Notes: generated from the sequence alone by a model not told the origin. A DNA stretch of 34,467 nt from Lachnospiraceae bacterium (GCA_030536685.1 JAUNPP010000017.1:1-34467); one strand, 5' to 3'. Shown: positions 1-9,102, counted from the stretch's first letter. Made by a program: numbers and translations.

Positions 1-47
1 TATACTCTGCGCGCATCTTCCCTACGCACGTATTCTAAGCGCGCTTC

Positions 48-767
48 TTATCTGCGTGCTTCTTCAACTCTGCGCGCTTCTTCTTCCCGTCTCGCTTCCT
101 CTTCCCGGCGCACACGTTCCTCTTCTCTCTGTCTCCGGTTTTCCTCTGCGCGGCGAGCAGCATTCTCCAGAACATTTACTTCATCATCTGTTAACCCTGT
201 TAACTTTTCTTTCAAGCGAGCAGCCTTTTCAACGTATTTTCCATGTCCAAAGAAACAAATAATCTCATGGCAGAGCTCCGCGCTCTTCTCACGCTGATTG
301 TTTTTATCATATAATTTTGCCAGTTCATATGCCCAGCGTTCCTCAAACTCAGCCTCTTTATATTTTTCCAGATAATGAATCTGTTCTTCCAGATTTCCTC
401 CGGCTGAAGATGTGATCTGATATCTCATCAGATAAGAAATGCTGCTTTCCGGCCATTCATTTTCAAATTCCATGCATAAACCGACCGCATTGGCAATATC
501 ACGGGTTTCAATACACAGTTCTATCAGCTTCTGCATCATATTACGTCCGGTAATACCATGTACATCATAATAGTTGAGCAGTGTATCCTTCGCCTCTTTT
601 TTCTTCCCCAGCTTCTCATATGCTTCTACAATATCCAGAATCAGCAATCCGTTATTAATACGATTCAAATTCAGGCTTTCTGCCAGTTTTATAACTTCTT
701 TATATCTATTTTCCCGCATCAGCGACCGCATTGTTCTGGCCGCCCGGCTTATATCCTGTTTTTCCAA
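48..767 (-). CDS. helical-repeat (TPR-like) protein with Glu/Arg-rich C-terminal tail, apparently truncated
   Basis: I do not recognise a named family. The first ~190 residues are amphipathic helical pairs resembling TPR repeats. The C-terminus is a charged EEARR-type repeat predicted as one long helix. The start is taken as TTG at 767, because GGAGGAAGG (complement of 772-780) sits 7-8 bases before it. The longer reading from GTG at 827 has no ribosome site and runs into the recR terminator. The frame hits TAA at 48-50, yet the 15 codons beyond it to the window edge keep the same Glu-Ala-Arg-Arg character in the same frame. The gene may therefore be interrupted by a premature stop or continue in a longer homologue. 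It follows recR on the same strand. Function is unknown; a protein-protein scaffold is the most that can be inferred. Confidence 0.7.
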   Translation of the reverse strand: MEKQDISRAARTMRSLMRENRYKEVIKLAESLNLNRINNGLLILDIVEAYEKLGKKKEAKDTLLNYYDVHGITGRNMMQKLIELCIETRDIANAVGLCMEFENEWPESSISYLMRYQITSSAGGNLEEQIHYLEKYKEAEFEERWAYELAKLYDKNNQREKSAELCHEIICFFGHGKYVEKAARLKEKLTGLTDDEVNVLENAARRAEENRRQREEERVRREEEARREEEARRVEEARR

Positions 768-830
768 AATACCTTCCTCCGTATAACCCGTTTTCATTAA
801 CCATATTGACACAAAATATCTTAACACAAA

Positions 831-854
831 AAGGGTACTTATAAAAGTACCCTT
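831..854 (-). terminator. intrinsic terminator overlapping the end of recR
   Basis: AAGGGTACTT and AAGTACCCTT form a perfect 10-bp stem with a 4-base loop. On the minus strand it is followed by a short T tract (TTTTTG counting the stem end). The recR stop codon (839-841) lies inside the hairpin, so the end of the coding region doubles as terminator. It separates the recR operon from the helical-repeat gene downstream. Confidence 0.8.
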
Positions 855-1435
855 CCCTCTAAAGCTCTTAATAAAGTTACTTCATCTATATATTCCAGGT
901 CTCCTCCGACCGGAACTCCACTTGCTATTCTTGTCAGCTTAATACCTGCAGGTTTTACCAGCTTGCTGATATACATAGCAGTAGCTTCGCCTTCCAGACT
1001 TGAATTAGTTGCGATGATCAGTTCATCCACATCTCCGGCTAATCGCGTCATAAGTTCCTTTAAACGGATATCTGCAGGCCCGATTCCCCGAGATGGCGAA
1101 ATAGCGCCGTGAAGGACATGATATACGCCCTCATATCGCCCTGTTTTTTCATATGCCGCCAGATCTCTTGGATTTTCCACCACCATGATCTGTTTGTGAT
1201 TTCTTGCCGGATTTTTACAGATAGGACAAAGTTCATCATCTGTCAATGTACAGCAGCAGCTGCAATATCGAACCTTGTTTCTCGCCTCTATAATCGTACT
1301 GGATAATTTTTCCGCCTGCTCTTTGGGCAGGTTAATAATGTGAAAAGCCAGCCTCTGGGCAGACTTGCTTCCGATTCCGGGAAGCTTTGAAAGCTCCTCG
1401 ATCAAAGCATTAATCTGACTTCCATAATAATCCAT
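839..1435 (-). CDS. recR: recombination mediator protein RecR
   Basis: RecR loads RecA at gaps in single-stranded DNA together with RecO and RecF. At 198 residues it has the normal family length. Visible are the N-terminal helix-hairpin-helix ([15 protein letters not shown], about 18-32), the Cys4 zinc finger (C58, C61, C70, C73, with extra cysteines at 60 and 62) and the Toprim domain from about residue 81 (MVVENPRDL, then HGAISP and GIGPADIR). AGGAGG lies 5-6 bases before the ATG at 1435. It follows ybaB and dnaX on the same strand, the classical dnaX-ybaB-recR order, with an unusual 153-base spacer before it. The stop codon is embedded in a terminator hairpin. Confidence 0.97.
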   Translation of the reverse strand: MDYYGSQINALIEELSKLPGIGSKSAQRLAFHIINLPKEQAEKLSSTIIEARNKVRYCSCCCTLTDDELCPICKNPARNHKQIMVVENPRDLAAYEKTGRYEGVYHVLHGAISPSRGIGPADIRLKELMTRLAGDVDELIIATNSSLEGEATAMYISKLVKPAGIKLTRIASGVPVGGDLEYIDEVTLLRALEGRVLL

Positions 1436-1459
1436 GGTTTCCTCCTGTCTCTCCAGGTT

Positions 1460-1543
1460 CTATACAGTGCTGCAGCCAGTACAATCCATATGGCAGTTAC
1501 AGTCCGTATGACAGCCACAGTCTATATGACAGATACAATCCAT
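1460..1543 (-). CDS. possible small Cys/His/Asp-rich repeat peptide
   Basis: A 27-codon frame (ATG at 1543, TAG at 1460-1462) lies in the ybaB-recR spacer. It encodes three consecutive copies of Cys-x-Cys-His-x-Asp, preceded by Met-Asp and followed by Cys-x-x-Cys: 8 Cys, 3 His and 4 Asp in 27 residues. Between units the invariant Cys and Asp codons change only synonymously (TGT/TGC, GAC/GAT). The nonsynonymous changes fall in the two x codons. The frame is also the one that continues ybaB past its TGA with no further stop, giving a 42-residue extension. No convincing ribosome site precedes the ATG, so this may instead be an untranslated DNA repeat. A metal-binding role is suggested only by composition. 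Confidence 0.3.
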   Translation of the reverse strand: MDCICHIDCGCHTDCNCHMDCTGCSTV

Positions 1544-1552
1544 ACAGACAAC
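1481..1552. repeat. four degenerate 18-bp tandem repeats
   Basis: Units begin at 1481, 1499, 1517 and 1535 (for example ACAGTCCGTATGACAGCC and ACAGTCTATATGACAGAT). The period is exactly 18 bp, a multiple of three, matching a six-codon unit on the minus strand. The array fills most of the ybaB-recR spacer. Confidence 0.85.
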
Positions 1553-1588
1553 ATCACTGTCTATCCCGGATAAATCAAATAAGGTTGA

Positions 1589-1927
1589 TCAGAAGGGCAG
1601 ACCCATACCGCCGGTAAATGCTCCCATTGTTTTTGCTGTGTCGTCATCTACTGCACGACTTGCTTCGTTTACAGCTGCAACGATCAGATCTTCCAGCATT
1701 TCGATATCATCAGGATCAACCACTTCTTCTGCCAGTTTTACAGAAAGAAGCTCTTTTTTACCAGACATCTTTACTTCCACAGCACCGCCTCCGGCTTTTG
1801 CTGTGTATTCCTTCTCATCCAGGTTTTTTTTCGCCTCTTCCATCTGTCTCTGCATCTTCTGCGCCTGTTTCATCAGGTTATTCATATTAGCGGGCATACC
1901 GCCGCCAAATCCACCTCTTTTAGCCAT
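1589..1927 (-). CDS. ybaB: YbaB/EbfC family nucleoid-associated protein
   Basis: A small DNA-binding protein (112 residues, family length about 100-115) that forms dimers and binds DNA with little specificity. The glycine-rich start (MAKRGGFGGGMP) is typical of Firmicute members. It is followed by an M/Q/K-rich coiled-coil segment (NNLMKQAQKMQRQMEEAKKN), the VEVKMSGKKELLSVKL strand region and a C-terminal acidic helix. AAAGGAG precedes the ATG at 1927 with 8-base spacing. It lies 19 bases after dnaX and upstream of recR, its usual position. The exact cellular role is not settled for the family. Confidence 0.95.
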   Translation of the reverse strand: MAKRGGFGGGMPANMNNLMKQAQKMQRQMEEAKKNLDEKEYTAKAGGGAVEVKMSGKKELLSVKLAEEVVDPDDIEMLEDLIVAAVNEASRAVDDDTAKTMGAFTGGMGLPF

Positions 1928-1946
1928 AAATAATACTCCTTTGCAA

Positions 1947-3626
1947 TCACTCTTCTTCTATTTCGACACCGTGAAAAACAGACTGAAGCTGTTCATCACT
2001 GATATACCTGTTTCTGACTCCATCTTCATTCAATACAAACCGGAATTCAGCCTCCACACCTGTAATCTGCTGTGCAGCTGCTTTGATTCCTGCAAGATAC
2101 GGAGCACGCGCTCCAATAGCATAATACTTTTCTTCCAAAAAGACAATACAAAAACCGCTGCCTGTGCTGTCCGGTTCAATTTCTGATCTCTGCAGGGCAA
2201 TTTTAGCAGATCTGGAGGTAAGTGCAGAAAGGATCTTACCCCAGTTTTTCTGAAGCAGCTTATAGCGCCCCATCTGATCAGAGGGAATCGATATTGCCTT
2301 TTCCTGCGTCTCTGCTGCCGGATTTCCCTGTCTTTCGTCTCCTGTCTCCTGCGTCTGGCCTGCTAACAGAGCGCTTCCTTCGCCGCCTGCTGTCTGCGGA
2401 CCGTGGGAAGTTATATGAATACCGGAATCTGAAAAGGAAGAGGGCAGAGCTGATGTGCCTGAAAGCACATAGCCCTGTTCCAGCTTCTTTTCCAGAAGCT
2501 CCAGACGATTGAGAACAGAATCCAGATTAAGCTCTGTCTCCGGTCGAATCAGCTTAATAAATGCCATTTCAAGCAGCACCCGCTTATCTGAAGCAAAACG
2601 TATCTTACCGGAAAGCTCTGAAAAAACCCGGATATAACGTAACAGCGTATCTTCGCTGATTTTTCGGCTCATCCTTCCCAGCTCAAGCAGCTCTTCTTCC
2701 GATACTTCAAGCGTATCCGCGTCAAGATCAGACGCCTTCAACAGCATGATATTACGCAGATACCAGATAAAATCGCTTACCAGCTGCCCCAGTTCGCGTC
2801 CCTGCATCACAATTTCATCAATCAATCCGATGCAATCCGCTGTGCGGCCATCAAGCGCTGCCTCCAGCAGACCTCCAAACAGGTCATAACCTGCAGCTCC
2901 CAATACGTTCAGCACTTTATCATAAGTAAGAAGCTCCCCATAGTGAAAAGCAATACACTGATCCAGCAGGCTGATGGAATCACGCAGGGAACCGTCTGCT
3001 TTTCTCGAAATATAGCGCAGCGCGCGTTCCTCGATCTCCACGCCTTCCCCTGCGGTAAGTTCCCCCAGACGTGCTGCTATTACATCCGCTGAAATCCTTC
3101 GAAAATCATACCGCTGACATCTGGAAAGAACAGTAATCGGGATTTTATGAACCTCTGTTGTAGCCAGAATAAAAATCACATGAGCAGGGGGTTCTTCCAG
3201 TGTTTTCAGCAATGCATTAAACGCACCTGTTGAAAGCATATGCACTTCATCAATGATATAAACCTTATACCTGCCCTCTGTCGGTGCATATCTTACTTCA
3301 TCACGGATTTCACGAATATTATCAACGCCATTGTTAGAAGCCGCATCAATCTCCATTACATTCACGGAATTTCCCTGATTAACCGCCAGACAGCTCGGAC
3401 AGCTGTTGCACGGATTTCCATTTACAGGATTCTCACAGTTTACTGCTCTGGCAAAGATCTTAGCCACAGATGTTTTACCTGTTCCACGAGTTCCGCAAAA
3501 CAGATATGCGTGACCAATGCGCCCTGTATTGATCTGATTTCTTAATGCTGACACAATCGGGTCCTGCCCCTTTACGTCATCAAAAACCGGCGGACGCCAT
3601 TTTCTGTATAAAGCCGTATATGACAT
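1947..3626 (-). CDS. dnaX: DNA polymerase III subunit tau/gamma (clamp loader ATPase)
   Basis: The AAA+ motor of the clamp loader, which opens the beta sliding clamp and couples polymerase to helicase. At 559 residues it has the full tau length. Walker A GTRGTGKT is at 45-52, the zinc module uses C64, C73, C76 and C79, Walker B IIDEVH is near 124-129, sensor 1 LATTE is near 154, and the SRC arginine-finger motif is near 168-170. After about 370 comes a Gly/Ser/Gln-rich linker and a C-terminal domain. GGAGGA lies about 5 bases before the ATG at 3626. No obvious A/T slippery heptamer for a gamma frameshift was seen. It is first of dnaX-ybaB-recR and downstream of pfkA. Confidence 0.97.
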   Translation of the reverse strand: MSYTALYRKWRPPVFDDVKGQDPIVSALRNQINTGRIGHAYLFCGTRGTGKTSVAKIFARAVNCENPVNGNPCNSCPSCLAVNQGNSVNVMEIDAASNNGVDNIREIRDEVRYAPTEGRYKVYIIDEVHMLSTGAFNALLKTLEEPPAHVIFILATTEVHKIPITVLSRCQRYDFRRISADVIAARLGELTAGEGVEIEERALRYISRKADGSLRDSISLLDQCIAFHYGELLTYDKVLNVLGAAGYDLFGGLLEAALDGRTADCIGLIDEIVMQGRELGQLVSDFIWYLRNIMLLKASDLDADTLEVSEEELLELGRMSRKISEDTLLRYIRVFSELSGKIRFASDKRVLLEMAFIKLIRPETELNLDSVLNRLELLEKKLEQGYVLSGTSALPSSFSDSGIHITSHGPQTAGGEGSALLAGQTQETGDERQGNPAAETQEKAISIPSDQMGRYKLLQKNWGKILSALTSRSAKIALQRSEIEPDSTGSGFCIVFLEEKYYAIGARAPYLAGIKAAAQQITGVEAEFRFVLNEDGVRNRYISDEQLQSVFHGVEIEEE

Positions 3627-3649
3627 CTTGTTCCTCCAAAATTTTACCG

Positions 3650-3678
3650 CAGCTGCCCGTAAAGGACAGCTGTTTTTT
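3650..3678 (+). terminator. hairpin with T6 tract, antisense to the dnaX leader
   Basis: CAGCTGCCC (3650-3658) pairs with GGACAGCTG (3664-3672), nine pairs with one G-T, followed by six T on the plus strand. No plus-strand gene lies upstream. It may stop antisense transcription, or act in the opposite sense as a structured leader just before the dnaX ribosome site. Confidence 0.4.
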
Positions 3679-3744
3679 CATCCGATATTCTCACCGGAAA
3701 GCCCTGCGGATAAAAGCTGTACAGAACAATCTCAATCGCCTGCA

Positions 3745-4818
3745 TCAGTCTCCAAATGTAATACCCAGCAGACGCGCTTCCTTTACCTCATCTGAGTCAG
3801 GTGATACCATCTTCAGTTTGCCTGCGCTTTCCTCTAACGGGAATTTATCAATTACGCCATTTTTAATAACAACCAGATTGCCGAATTCTCCATTCTTGCA
3901 CATCTCAGCTGCTCTTGCTCCCAGACGGGAAGCCAATACTCTGTCATAAGGGCTCGGTTCTCCGCCTCTCTGCATATGACCGGGCACAGTAACTCTTACC
4001 TCCGAGCCTGTCAGCTCTTCCAGACGTGCTGCGATCTCATAGGATACTGAAGGATAAGGAGATTCCAGCAGCTTTTTCTTGTACTCTTTCTTTGTAAGCA
4101 GCGCATCCTCTTTTGAAATAGCGCCTTCTGCCACTGCAATAATCGTAAATCCACAGCCTGCTTTTGCTCTGCGTTTTACCGCTTCCGCAACCTTGTTGAT
4201 ATCATACGGAATCTCCGGAAGCAAAATAACATCTGCTCCGCCTGCGATACCGGCTTCAAGGGTCAGAGAGCCAACCTTATGTCCCATAATTTCCACGATA
4301 AATACACGTCCATGAGACGCTGCTGTTGTATGAATGCAGTCAATTGCATTCGTCGCGATTTCTACCGCGCTGTTAAAACCAAAGGTCATATCGGTTCCCC
4401 AAAGGTCATTATCAATTGTTTTGGGCAGGCCAATTACATTCAGGCCATTCTGACTTAAAAGATTAGCTGTTTTCTGGCTTCCATTGCCGCCCAGTACAAA
4501 AAGACAGTCAAGGCGTAATTTTTTATAGGTATGGATCATCGCCTGAACCTTATCAAGCCCTCTTTCATCCGGTACACCCATTAATTTAAACGGCTGTCTG
4601 GAGGTTCCCAGAATCGTACCGCCTCTTTTGATGATACCGCTGAAATCGCTTCTTTCCATCTTCTTGTATTCCGCATAAATGAGCCCTTTATATCCATCCA
4701 GGAAACCGAAAATTTCCACATCCTCATATAAGTTATAAAGCGCCTTTGCAATACCTCTCATAGTAGCATTTAATGCCTGACAATCTCCACCGCTTGTTAA
4801 CATACCAATTCTTGTCAT
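3745..4818 (-). CDS. pfkA: 6-phosphofructokinase (PfkA family, Lys124-type)
   Basis: Phosphorylates fructose 6-phosphate at C1, the committed step of glycolysis. 357 residues from ATG at 4818, chosen because AAAGGA lies 7 bases upstream; the longer frame to 4854 has no site. Motifs are GGDCQALN (10-17), GGNGS (110-114), PKTIDND (132-138, with the catalytic Asp) and EIMGHKVG (about 176-183). The Gly of GGNGS matches ATP-dependent enzymes, while Lys in PKTIDND is the residue seen in pyrophosphate-dependent ones. The combination is known from Gly104/Lys124 group enzymes that use ATP. Asn at 112 replaces the usual Mg-binding Asp of GGDGS. Phosphodonor should be left open. It has its own promoter at 4921-4949. 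Confidence 0.9.
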   Translation of the reverse strand: MTRIGMLTSGGDCQALNATMRGIAKALYNLYEDVEIFGFLDGYKGLIYAEYKKMERSDFSGIIKRGGTILGTSRQPFKLMGVPDERGLDKVQAMIHTYKKLRLDCLFVLGGNGSQKTANLLSQNGLNVIGLPKTIDNDLWGTDMTFGFNSAVEIATNAIDCIHTTAASHGRVFIVEIMGHKVGSLTLEAGIAGGADVILLPEIPYDINKVAEAVKRRAKAGCGFTIIAVAEGAISKEDALLTKKEYKKKLLESPYPSVSYEIAARLEELTGSEVRVTVPGHMQRGGEPSPYDRVLASRLGARAAEMCKNGEFGNLVVIKNGVIDKFPLEESAGKLKMVSPDSDEVKEARLLGITFGD

Positions 4819-4920
4819 ATGCTGTTCCTTTCCAGTTGCTGTAGCCTCACACAACTTCCCAAAATTTTCCTGTTTCTGCAGAAGCCTTCAGGCCTTTGCG
4901 AAACAAAATTCAGATACCCA

Positions 4921-4949
4921 ATTATATAACAAATCAATACTCTATGCAA
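4921..4949 (-). promoter_or_regulatory. sigma-A type promoter for pfkA
   Basis: On the minus strand TTGCAT (4944-4949), 17-base spacer, TATAAT (4921-4926). It lies just after the mfd stop and about 100 bases before the pfkA start, so pfkA can be expressed apart from mfd. Confidence 0.75.
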
Positions 4950-4970
4950 TGCGAATCATTAATCCATACG

Positions 4971-7900
4971 TCACACAAACAATTCTTTTTTCATACGGTC
5001 AAGCAGTTCATTGATTACAATGATCTGCTCCTGAGGCGTCATAAGAGCCCCTTTCTTCTCCTGATAGGAAAAACCGGGAGTTTCCCCGTTCACAAAACGC
5101 AGTCTTCCTCCATATGCCTGCATGAAGGGCAGCACCTTATCACTTTGAACCGGCGCTTTTGCAAGCATCTTTATGGTGATCTTTTCAGGCTTTGCAAGCA
5201 GCTCTACAATATAATTCTCGTGCGCCTTCGCTTTCATAAATGCAACCATCAGAAGGTTCTCCACTGCTGTCGGCATCTCGCCAAACCGATCTATCAGCTC
5301 ATCCTGCATATCCATATAATCATTTTTGTTCTCAATCGAAGCAATCTTCTTATACATCTCAAGCTTCTGATTCTCACTGCTGATATAAGACGGCGGAATA
5401 TATGCGTTCAGAGAAATATCAAGCTGTGTATCAAAGGTCTGAAGCAGATCTTCCACTTTATCCTCTTTCAGATTCTTAATCGCTACATTCAGCATCTTAC
5501 AGTAAAGATCATATCCTACCGCCTCGAGATGTCCGCTCTGTGAAGCTCCGAGAAGCGTACCCGCGCCACGAATCTCAAGATCGCGCATGGCAATTTTGAC
5601 ACCGGAGCCAAGATCCGTAAACTGTCGGATCGCTTCCAGACGTTTTTCAGCCACCTCTCTTAAAATCTTCCCCGGCGTGTACGTCATAAAAGCATAGGAG
5701 GTACGGTTGGTACGTCCCACACGTCCTCTCAGCTGATAAAGCTGGGAAAGTCCGAAACGATCCGCGTCCTGAATAATGATCGTATTGACATTGGAAATAT
5801 CAAGTCCTGTTTCAATGATCGTTGTAGAAACCAGAACATCGATTTCACCATTGACAAAATCCAGCATAATCCGTTCCAGCTGGCGCTCGCTCATCTGTCC
5901 ATGGGCAAACTCCACAACTGCGTCCGGCAGCATCTCCTGCAGCCTTGCGGCTACCGCCGCAATATTGCCTACCCGGTTATATACATAGTAAACCTGGCCA
6001 TTTCTGGACAATTCACGATTGATTGCTTCACGGATCAGTTCCTCATCATGCTCCATAACATAAGTCTGAATCGGAGTCCTGTCTAAAGGCGGCTCCTCCA
6101 GCATACTCAGATCTCGTATTCCAATCAGACTCATATGCAGAGTTCTCGGAATCGGCGTCGCAGTTAAAGTCAAAACATCCACTGTATTCTTCAGCTGTTT
6201 GATCTTTTCCTTATGATTTACACCAAAACGCTGCTCTTCATCAATGATCAGAAGGCCCAGATCCTTATAAACCACATCCTTTGACAATACGCGGTGTGTT
6301 CCGATCACAATATCAACCAGACCTGTCTTCAGATCCTGCGTTGTCTTCTTCTGCTGCGCAGGTGTCTTGAAACGGCAGAGCAGGTCTATACGAACAGGAT
6401 ATTTGCTCATACGCTGTACAAAAGTATTGTAGTGCTGCTGCGCCAGAATCGTTGTAGGACACAGATAAACGACCTGTTTTCCATCCTGTACCGCCTTGAA
6501 GGCCGCTCGGATCGCCACCTCGGTTTTTCCGAATCCTACATCGCCGCAGACAAGACGATCCATAATTTTGGGGCTTTCCATATCATTTTTCACAGACTGA
6601 ATTGCTTCCAGCTGATCCTCAGTCTCTGTATAAGGAAACATCTCTTCAAACTCTGCCTGCCATACCGTATCCTCGCTGAACTGATACCCCTTTTTCGACT
6701 GTCTTGCCGCATATAAAGTCACCAGTTCTTTTGCGATCTGCTGAACCGCACCTTTTACCTTTGCATGCGTCTGCTTCCACTCTTTTCCGCCCAGCCGGTT
6801 CAGCTTCGGCGTCTTATCCGCATCTGAAGAAGCATACTTCTGCACCAGATCAAACTGAGTGATCGGCACATACAGATTTCCGCCGTCTCCATACTCAATC
6901 TTCAGATAATCCCGCGTAATCCCCTTGCTTTCCATCTTCTGTACACCACGGTAAACACCCAGTCCATGACTTTCATGCACTACATAATCTCCGGGCTTCA
7001 GTTCCTGAAAGCTGCTGATTGCCTGGCCGCTGTAGGAATGCTTTTTTCTGCGCTTCTTTTTGCGCATGCCAAACATATCGTTCTCTGTGATAACAACCGC
7101 TCGAAGCAGAGGATATTCAAAGCCCTGCAAAAGAGTTCCTGTTGTGACAAGAATCCTTCCCGGCGCAGGGTAAGCACCCTCCTCTTCCGTATAATCTGCC
7201 GCCAGCATATAATCATTGCGCAGATTTTCCGCCAGACGCTTTGCTCTGGTACGGGAAGCAGATACCAGAACGATCCGATACTGCTCCCTGCACCACTTTG
7301 CCAGATCCGCTGTCAGCTCCGGAACACGATTCTGATAGCTGTTCACATTCCTCGACATGATCGTTGTATGGAAATCAGTAGCAACAAGAGAATCCTTCTG
7401 TTCCAGTCCACCCATAACAGCCAGATAATGCTTCTCCAGATGCCAGACAACCTCCTTCTCTGAAAGCAGGGAATCTGCCTGTCCCGGAAGAATATAGCCC
7501 TTTTCCAGACGCATCCTCATACTCTCCTGGAACTCTTTCAAAATGGCAGATAATTTTTCCTGCAGTCTCACGGGCTCATCCAGGAAAATACAGGTATTCT
7601 CCGGAAAATACTCCAGAAAAGATACCGTATCATCAAAAAAGTACTTCATAAACCCGTTAACAGCAGAAGTAATCATCCCTTCCTTCATATCCTCTGCCAG
7701 AGAATCTGCCATCTTTCTCAAACGGCTGGCTTCTTCCGTCCGCATCTGCTTTCGCAGCGCCTTTTCGCAGGAAGCGCACTCTTCTTCGATCCGATGCAGG
7801 CCTGCATACACGCTTCCCTCATCCAAAACCACTTCAGACGCCGGATAAATCCGTATACTCTCTGCCCCCTCATCCAACGAGCGCTGACTTTCCCTGTCAA

Positions 7901-8522
7901 AATATCGAAGCGTATCTACCTCATCGTCCCACATCTCAATTCGAATCGGATTATCCTCTGTCAGGATAAAAATATCGATAATACCGCCGCGCACAGAGAA
8001 CTGACCAGGCGAGGAAACACGACCGCATCGTTCATATCCCATATAAACCAGCTGTTTTTTCAGCTGTTCCAGATTCAGCACATCACCCGACGCAATCTCG
8101 AGCGTATTCTTTCGAATCTGATCTAACGGAACCAGCGCATCCATACATCCATCTATTGTCGTAACAATGGTTCCTTTTCCAAATTCAAGGATTCTGCTGA
8201 TCACCATCATTCTCTGAGCCGTAATTTCATTGCCCTGAATATCTGCATTAAAGAACAGCAGGTCTCTTGCCGGATAATACCAGACATCCTGTTCAAAATT
8301 GCGCAGATCTTCACAATACTGTCTTGCTTTCTGTTCATCAGCTGTTATCAGAAGGCGAAAATCATAGCCCTGTCCAAGGCTGTGTACTATATGGCCTTTC
8401 GCCGCGTCAATACATCCAAAAATGCCGACAGCACCCTTACCTGTCTGCGTTTTCTGCTTTAACGCACGTCGTGCCGCCGAATACTCTCCCGCTTCCTCCA
8501 GAAAATCACTCCAATGCTTCAT
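4971..8522 (-). CDS. mfd: transcription-repair coupling factor Mfd
   Basis: A DNA translocase that displaces stalled RNA polymerase and recruits UvrA. 1183 residues, normal length. The UvrB-like N-terminal region is followed by the CarD-like polymerase-interacting domain (LKPGDYVVHESHGLGVYRG, about 512-530). The superfamily 2 translocase shows Walker A GDVGFGKTE, DEEQRFGV, TATPIPRTLH and GRVGRTNR, and the C-terminal TRCF domain follows. AAAAAGGAAA precedes the ATG at 8522. Its start overlaps the last 17 bases of pth, implying translational coupling in a pth-mfd operon. Confidence 0.97.
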   Translation of the reverse strand: MKHWSDFLEEAGEYSAARRALKQKTQTGKGAVGIFGCIDAAKGHIVHSLGQGYDFRLLITADEQKARQYCEDLRNFEQDVWYYPARDLLFFNADIQGNEITAQRMMVISRILEFGKGTIVTTIDGCMDALVPLDQIRKNTLEIASGDVLNLEQLKKQLVYMGYERCGRVSSPGQFSVRGGIIDIFILTEDNPIRIEMWDDEVDTLRYFDRESQRSLDEGAESIRIYPASEVVLDEGSVYAGLHRIEEECASCEKALRKQMRTEEASRLRKMADSLAEDMKEGMITSAVNGFMKYFFDDTVSFLEYFPENTCIFLDEPVRLQEKLSAILKEFQESMRMRLEKGYILPGQADSLLSEKEVVWHLEKHYLAVMGGLEQKDSLVATDFHTTIMSRNVNSYQNRVPELTADLAKWCREQYRIVLVSASRTRAKRLAENLRNDYMLAADYTEEEGAYPAPGRILVTTGTLLQGFEYPLLRAVVITENDMFGMRKKKRRKKHSYSGQAISSFQELKPGDYVVHESHGLGVYRGVQKMESKGITRDYLKIEYGDGGNLYVPITQFDLVQKYASSDADKTPKLNRLGGKEWKQTHAKVKGAVQQIAKELVTLYAARQSKKGYQFSEDTVWQAEFEEMFPYTETEDQLEAIQSVKNDMESPKIMDRLVCGDVGFGKTEVAIRAAFKAVQDGKQVVYLCPTTILAQQHYNTFVQRMSKYPVRIDLLCRFKTPAQQKKTTQDLKTGLVDIVIGTHRVLSKDVVYKDLGLLIIDEEQRFGVNHKEKIKQLKNTVDVLTLTATPIPRTLHMSLIGIRDLSMLEEPPLDRTPIQTYVMEHDEELIREAINRELSRNGQVYYVYNRVGNIAAVAARLQEMLPDAVVEFAHGQMSERQLERIMLDFVNGEIDVLVSTTIIETGLDISNVNTIIIQDADRFGLSQLYQLRGRVGRTNRTSYAFMTYTPGKILREVAEKRLEAIRQFTDLGSGVKIAMRDLEIRGAGTLLGASQSGHLEAVGYDLYCKMLNVAIKNLKEDKVEDLLQTFDTQLDISLNAYIPPSYISSENQKLEMYKKIASIENKNDYMDMQDELIDRFGEMPTAVENLLMVAFMKAKAHENYIVELLAKPEKITIKMLAKAPVQSDKVLPFMQAYGGRLRFVNGETPGFSYQEKKGALMTPQEQIIVINELLDRMKKELFV

Positions 8523-9102
8523 GCCTTGTTTCCTTTTTCTCTTTCTTCTTATTATAAAGATTCATTGCTTCCTGCGGACCCTCCGAAAGGAAGGTTTCCA
8601 CTGCCAGAACCGCCGTTGCTACGGTTTCTTTCATCACAGCCACATCATCTCCATGAAAACGTCCCAGTACAAAATCGACCAGTTCTTCTCTTGAAGGCTC
8701 GCCGACCCCTACCTTAATCCTTGGAAAATCCATACTTCCGAGATGAGAGATAATGCTTTTTACCCCGTTGTGACCACCGGCGCTTCCTTTCTTGCGAATG
8801 CGGAGCTGACCTGTCTCCAGGCTGATATCATCAAAAATAACAAGCACCTGATCGAGCTCCGGTTTATAAAAATCAAATGCTGCGCGGAGACTTTCCCCAC
8901 TCAGATTCATATACGTAAGAGGTTTCAGCAGAAGGACCTGCTGTCCCGCTATCATGCCTCTTCCGGTCAGTCCCTTAAACTGTTTCTTATCCACACTGAT
9001 ACCATGCTTCTCTGCCAGTGCATCAATCACTGAAAATCCTACATTATGCCGGGTTCCTTCATACTTTGCCCCCGGATTACCAAGTCCTGCAATAATATAC
9101 AT
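8506..9102 (-). CDS. pth: peptidyl-tRNA hydrolase
   Basis: Cleaves peptidyl-tRNA released from stalled ribosomes, recycling tRNA. 198 residues from ATG at 9102, preceded by AGGGTG. The longer frame to 9135 adds 11 residues before the canonical start and lacks a site. Motifs are GLGNPG (6-11), TRHNVGF with catalytic His19, KPLTYMNLSG, FDD and GSAGGHNG. The C-terminal tail is charged (KKKEKKETRH). It is first of pth-mfd, with a promoter at 9191-9219. Confidence 0.96.
   Translation of the reverse strand: MYIIAGLGNPGAKYEGTRHNVGFSVIDALAEKHGISVDKKQFKGLTGRGMIAGQQVLLLKPLTYMNLSGESLRAAFDFYKPELDQVLVIFDDISLETGQLRIRKKGSAGGHNGVKSIISHLGSMDFPRIKVGVGEPSREELVDFVLGRFHGDDVAVMKETVATAVLAVETFLSEGPQEAMNLYNKKKEKKETRHEALE

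Noticed and set aside
1947..3626. Programmed frameshift in dnaX producing gamma
   Set aside because: No convincing slippery heptamer was seen in the linker region.
4896..5543. 215-codon plus-strand frame opposite mfd
   Set aside because: It is antisense to the well-supported mfd coding region and has no recognisable domain.
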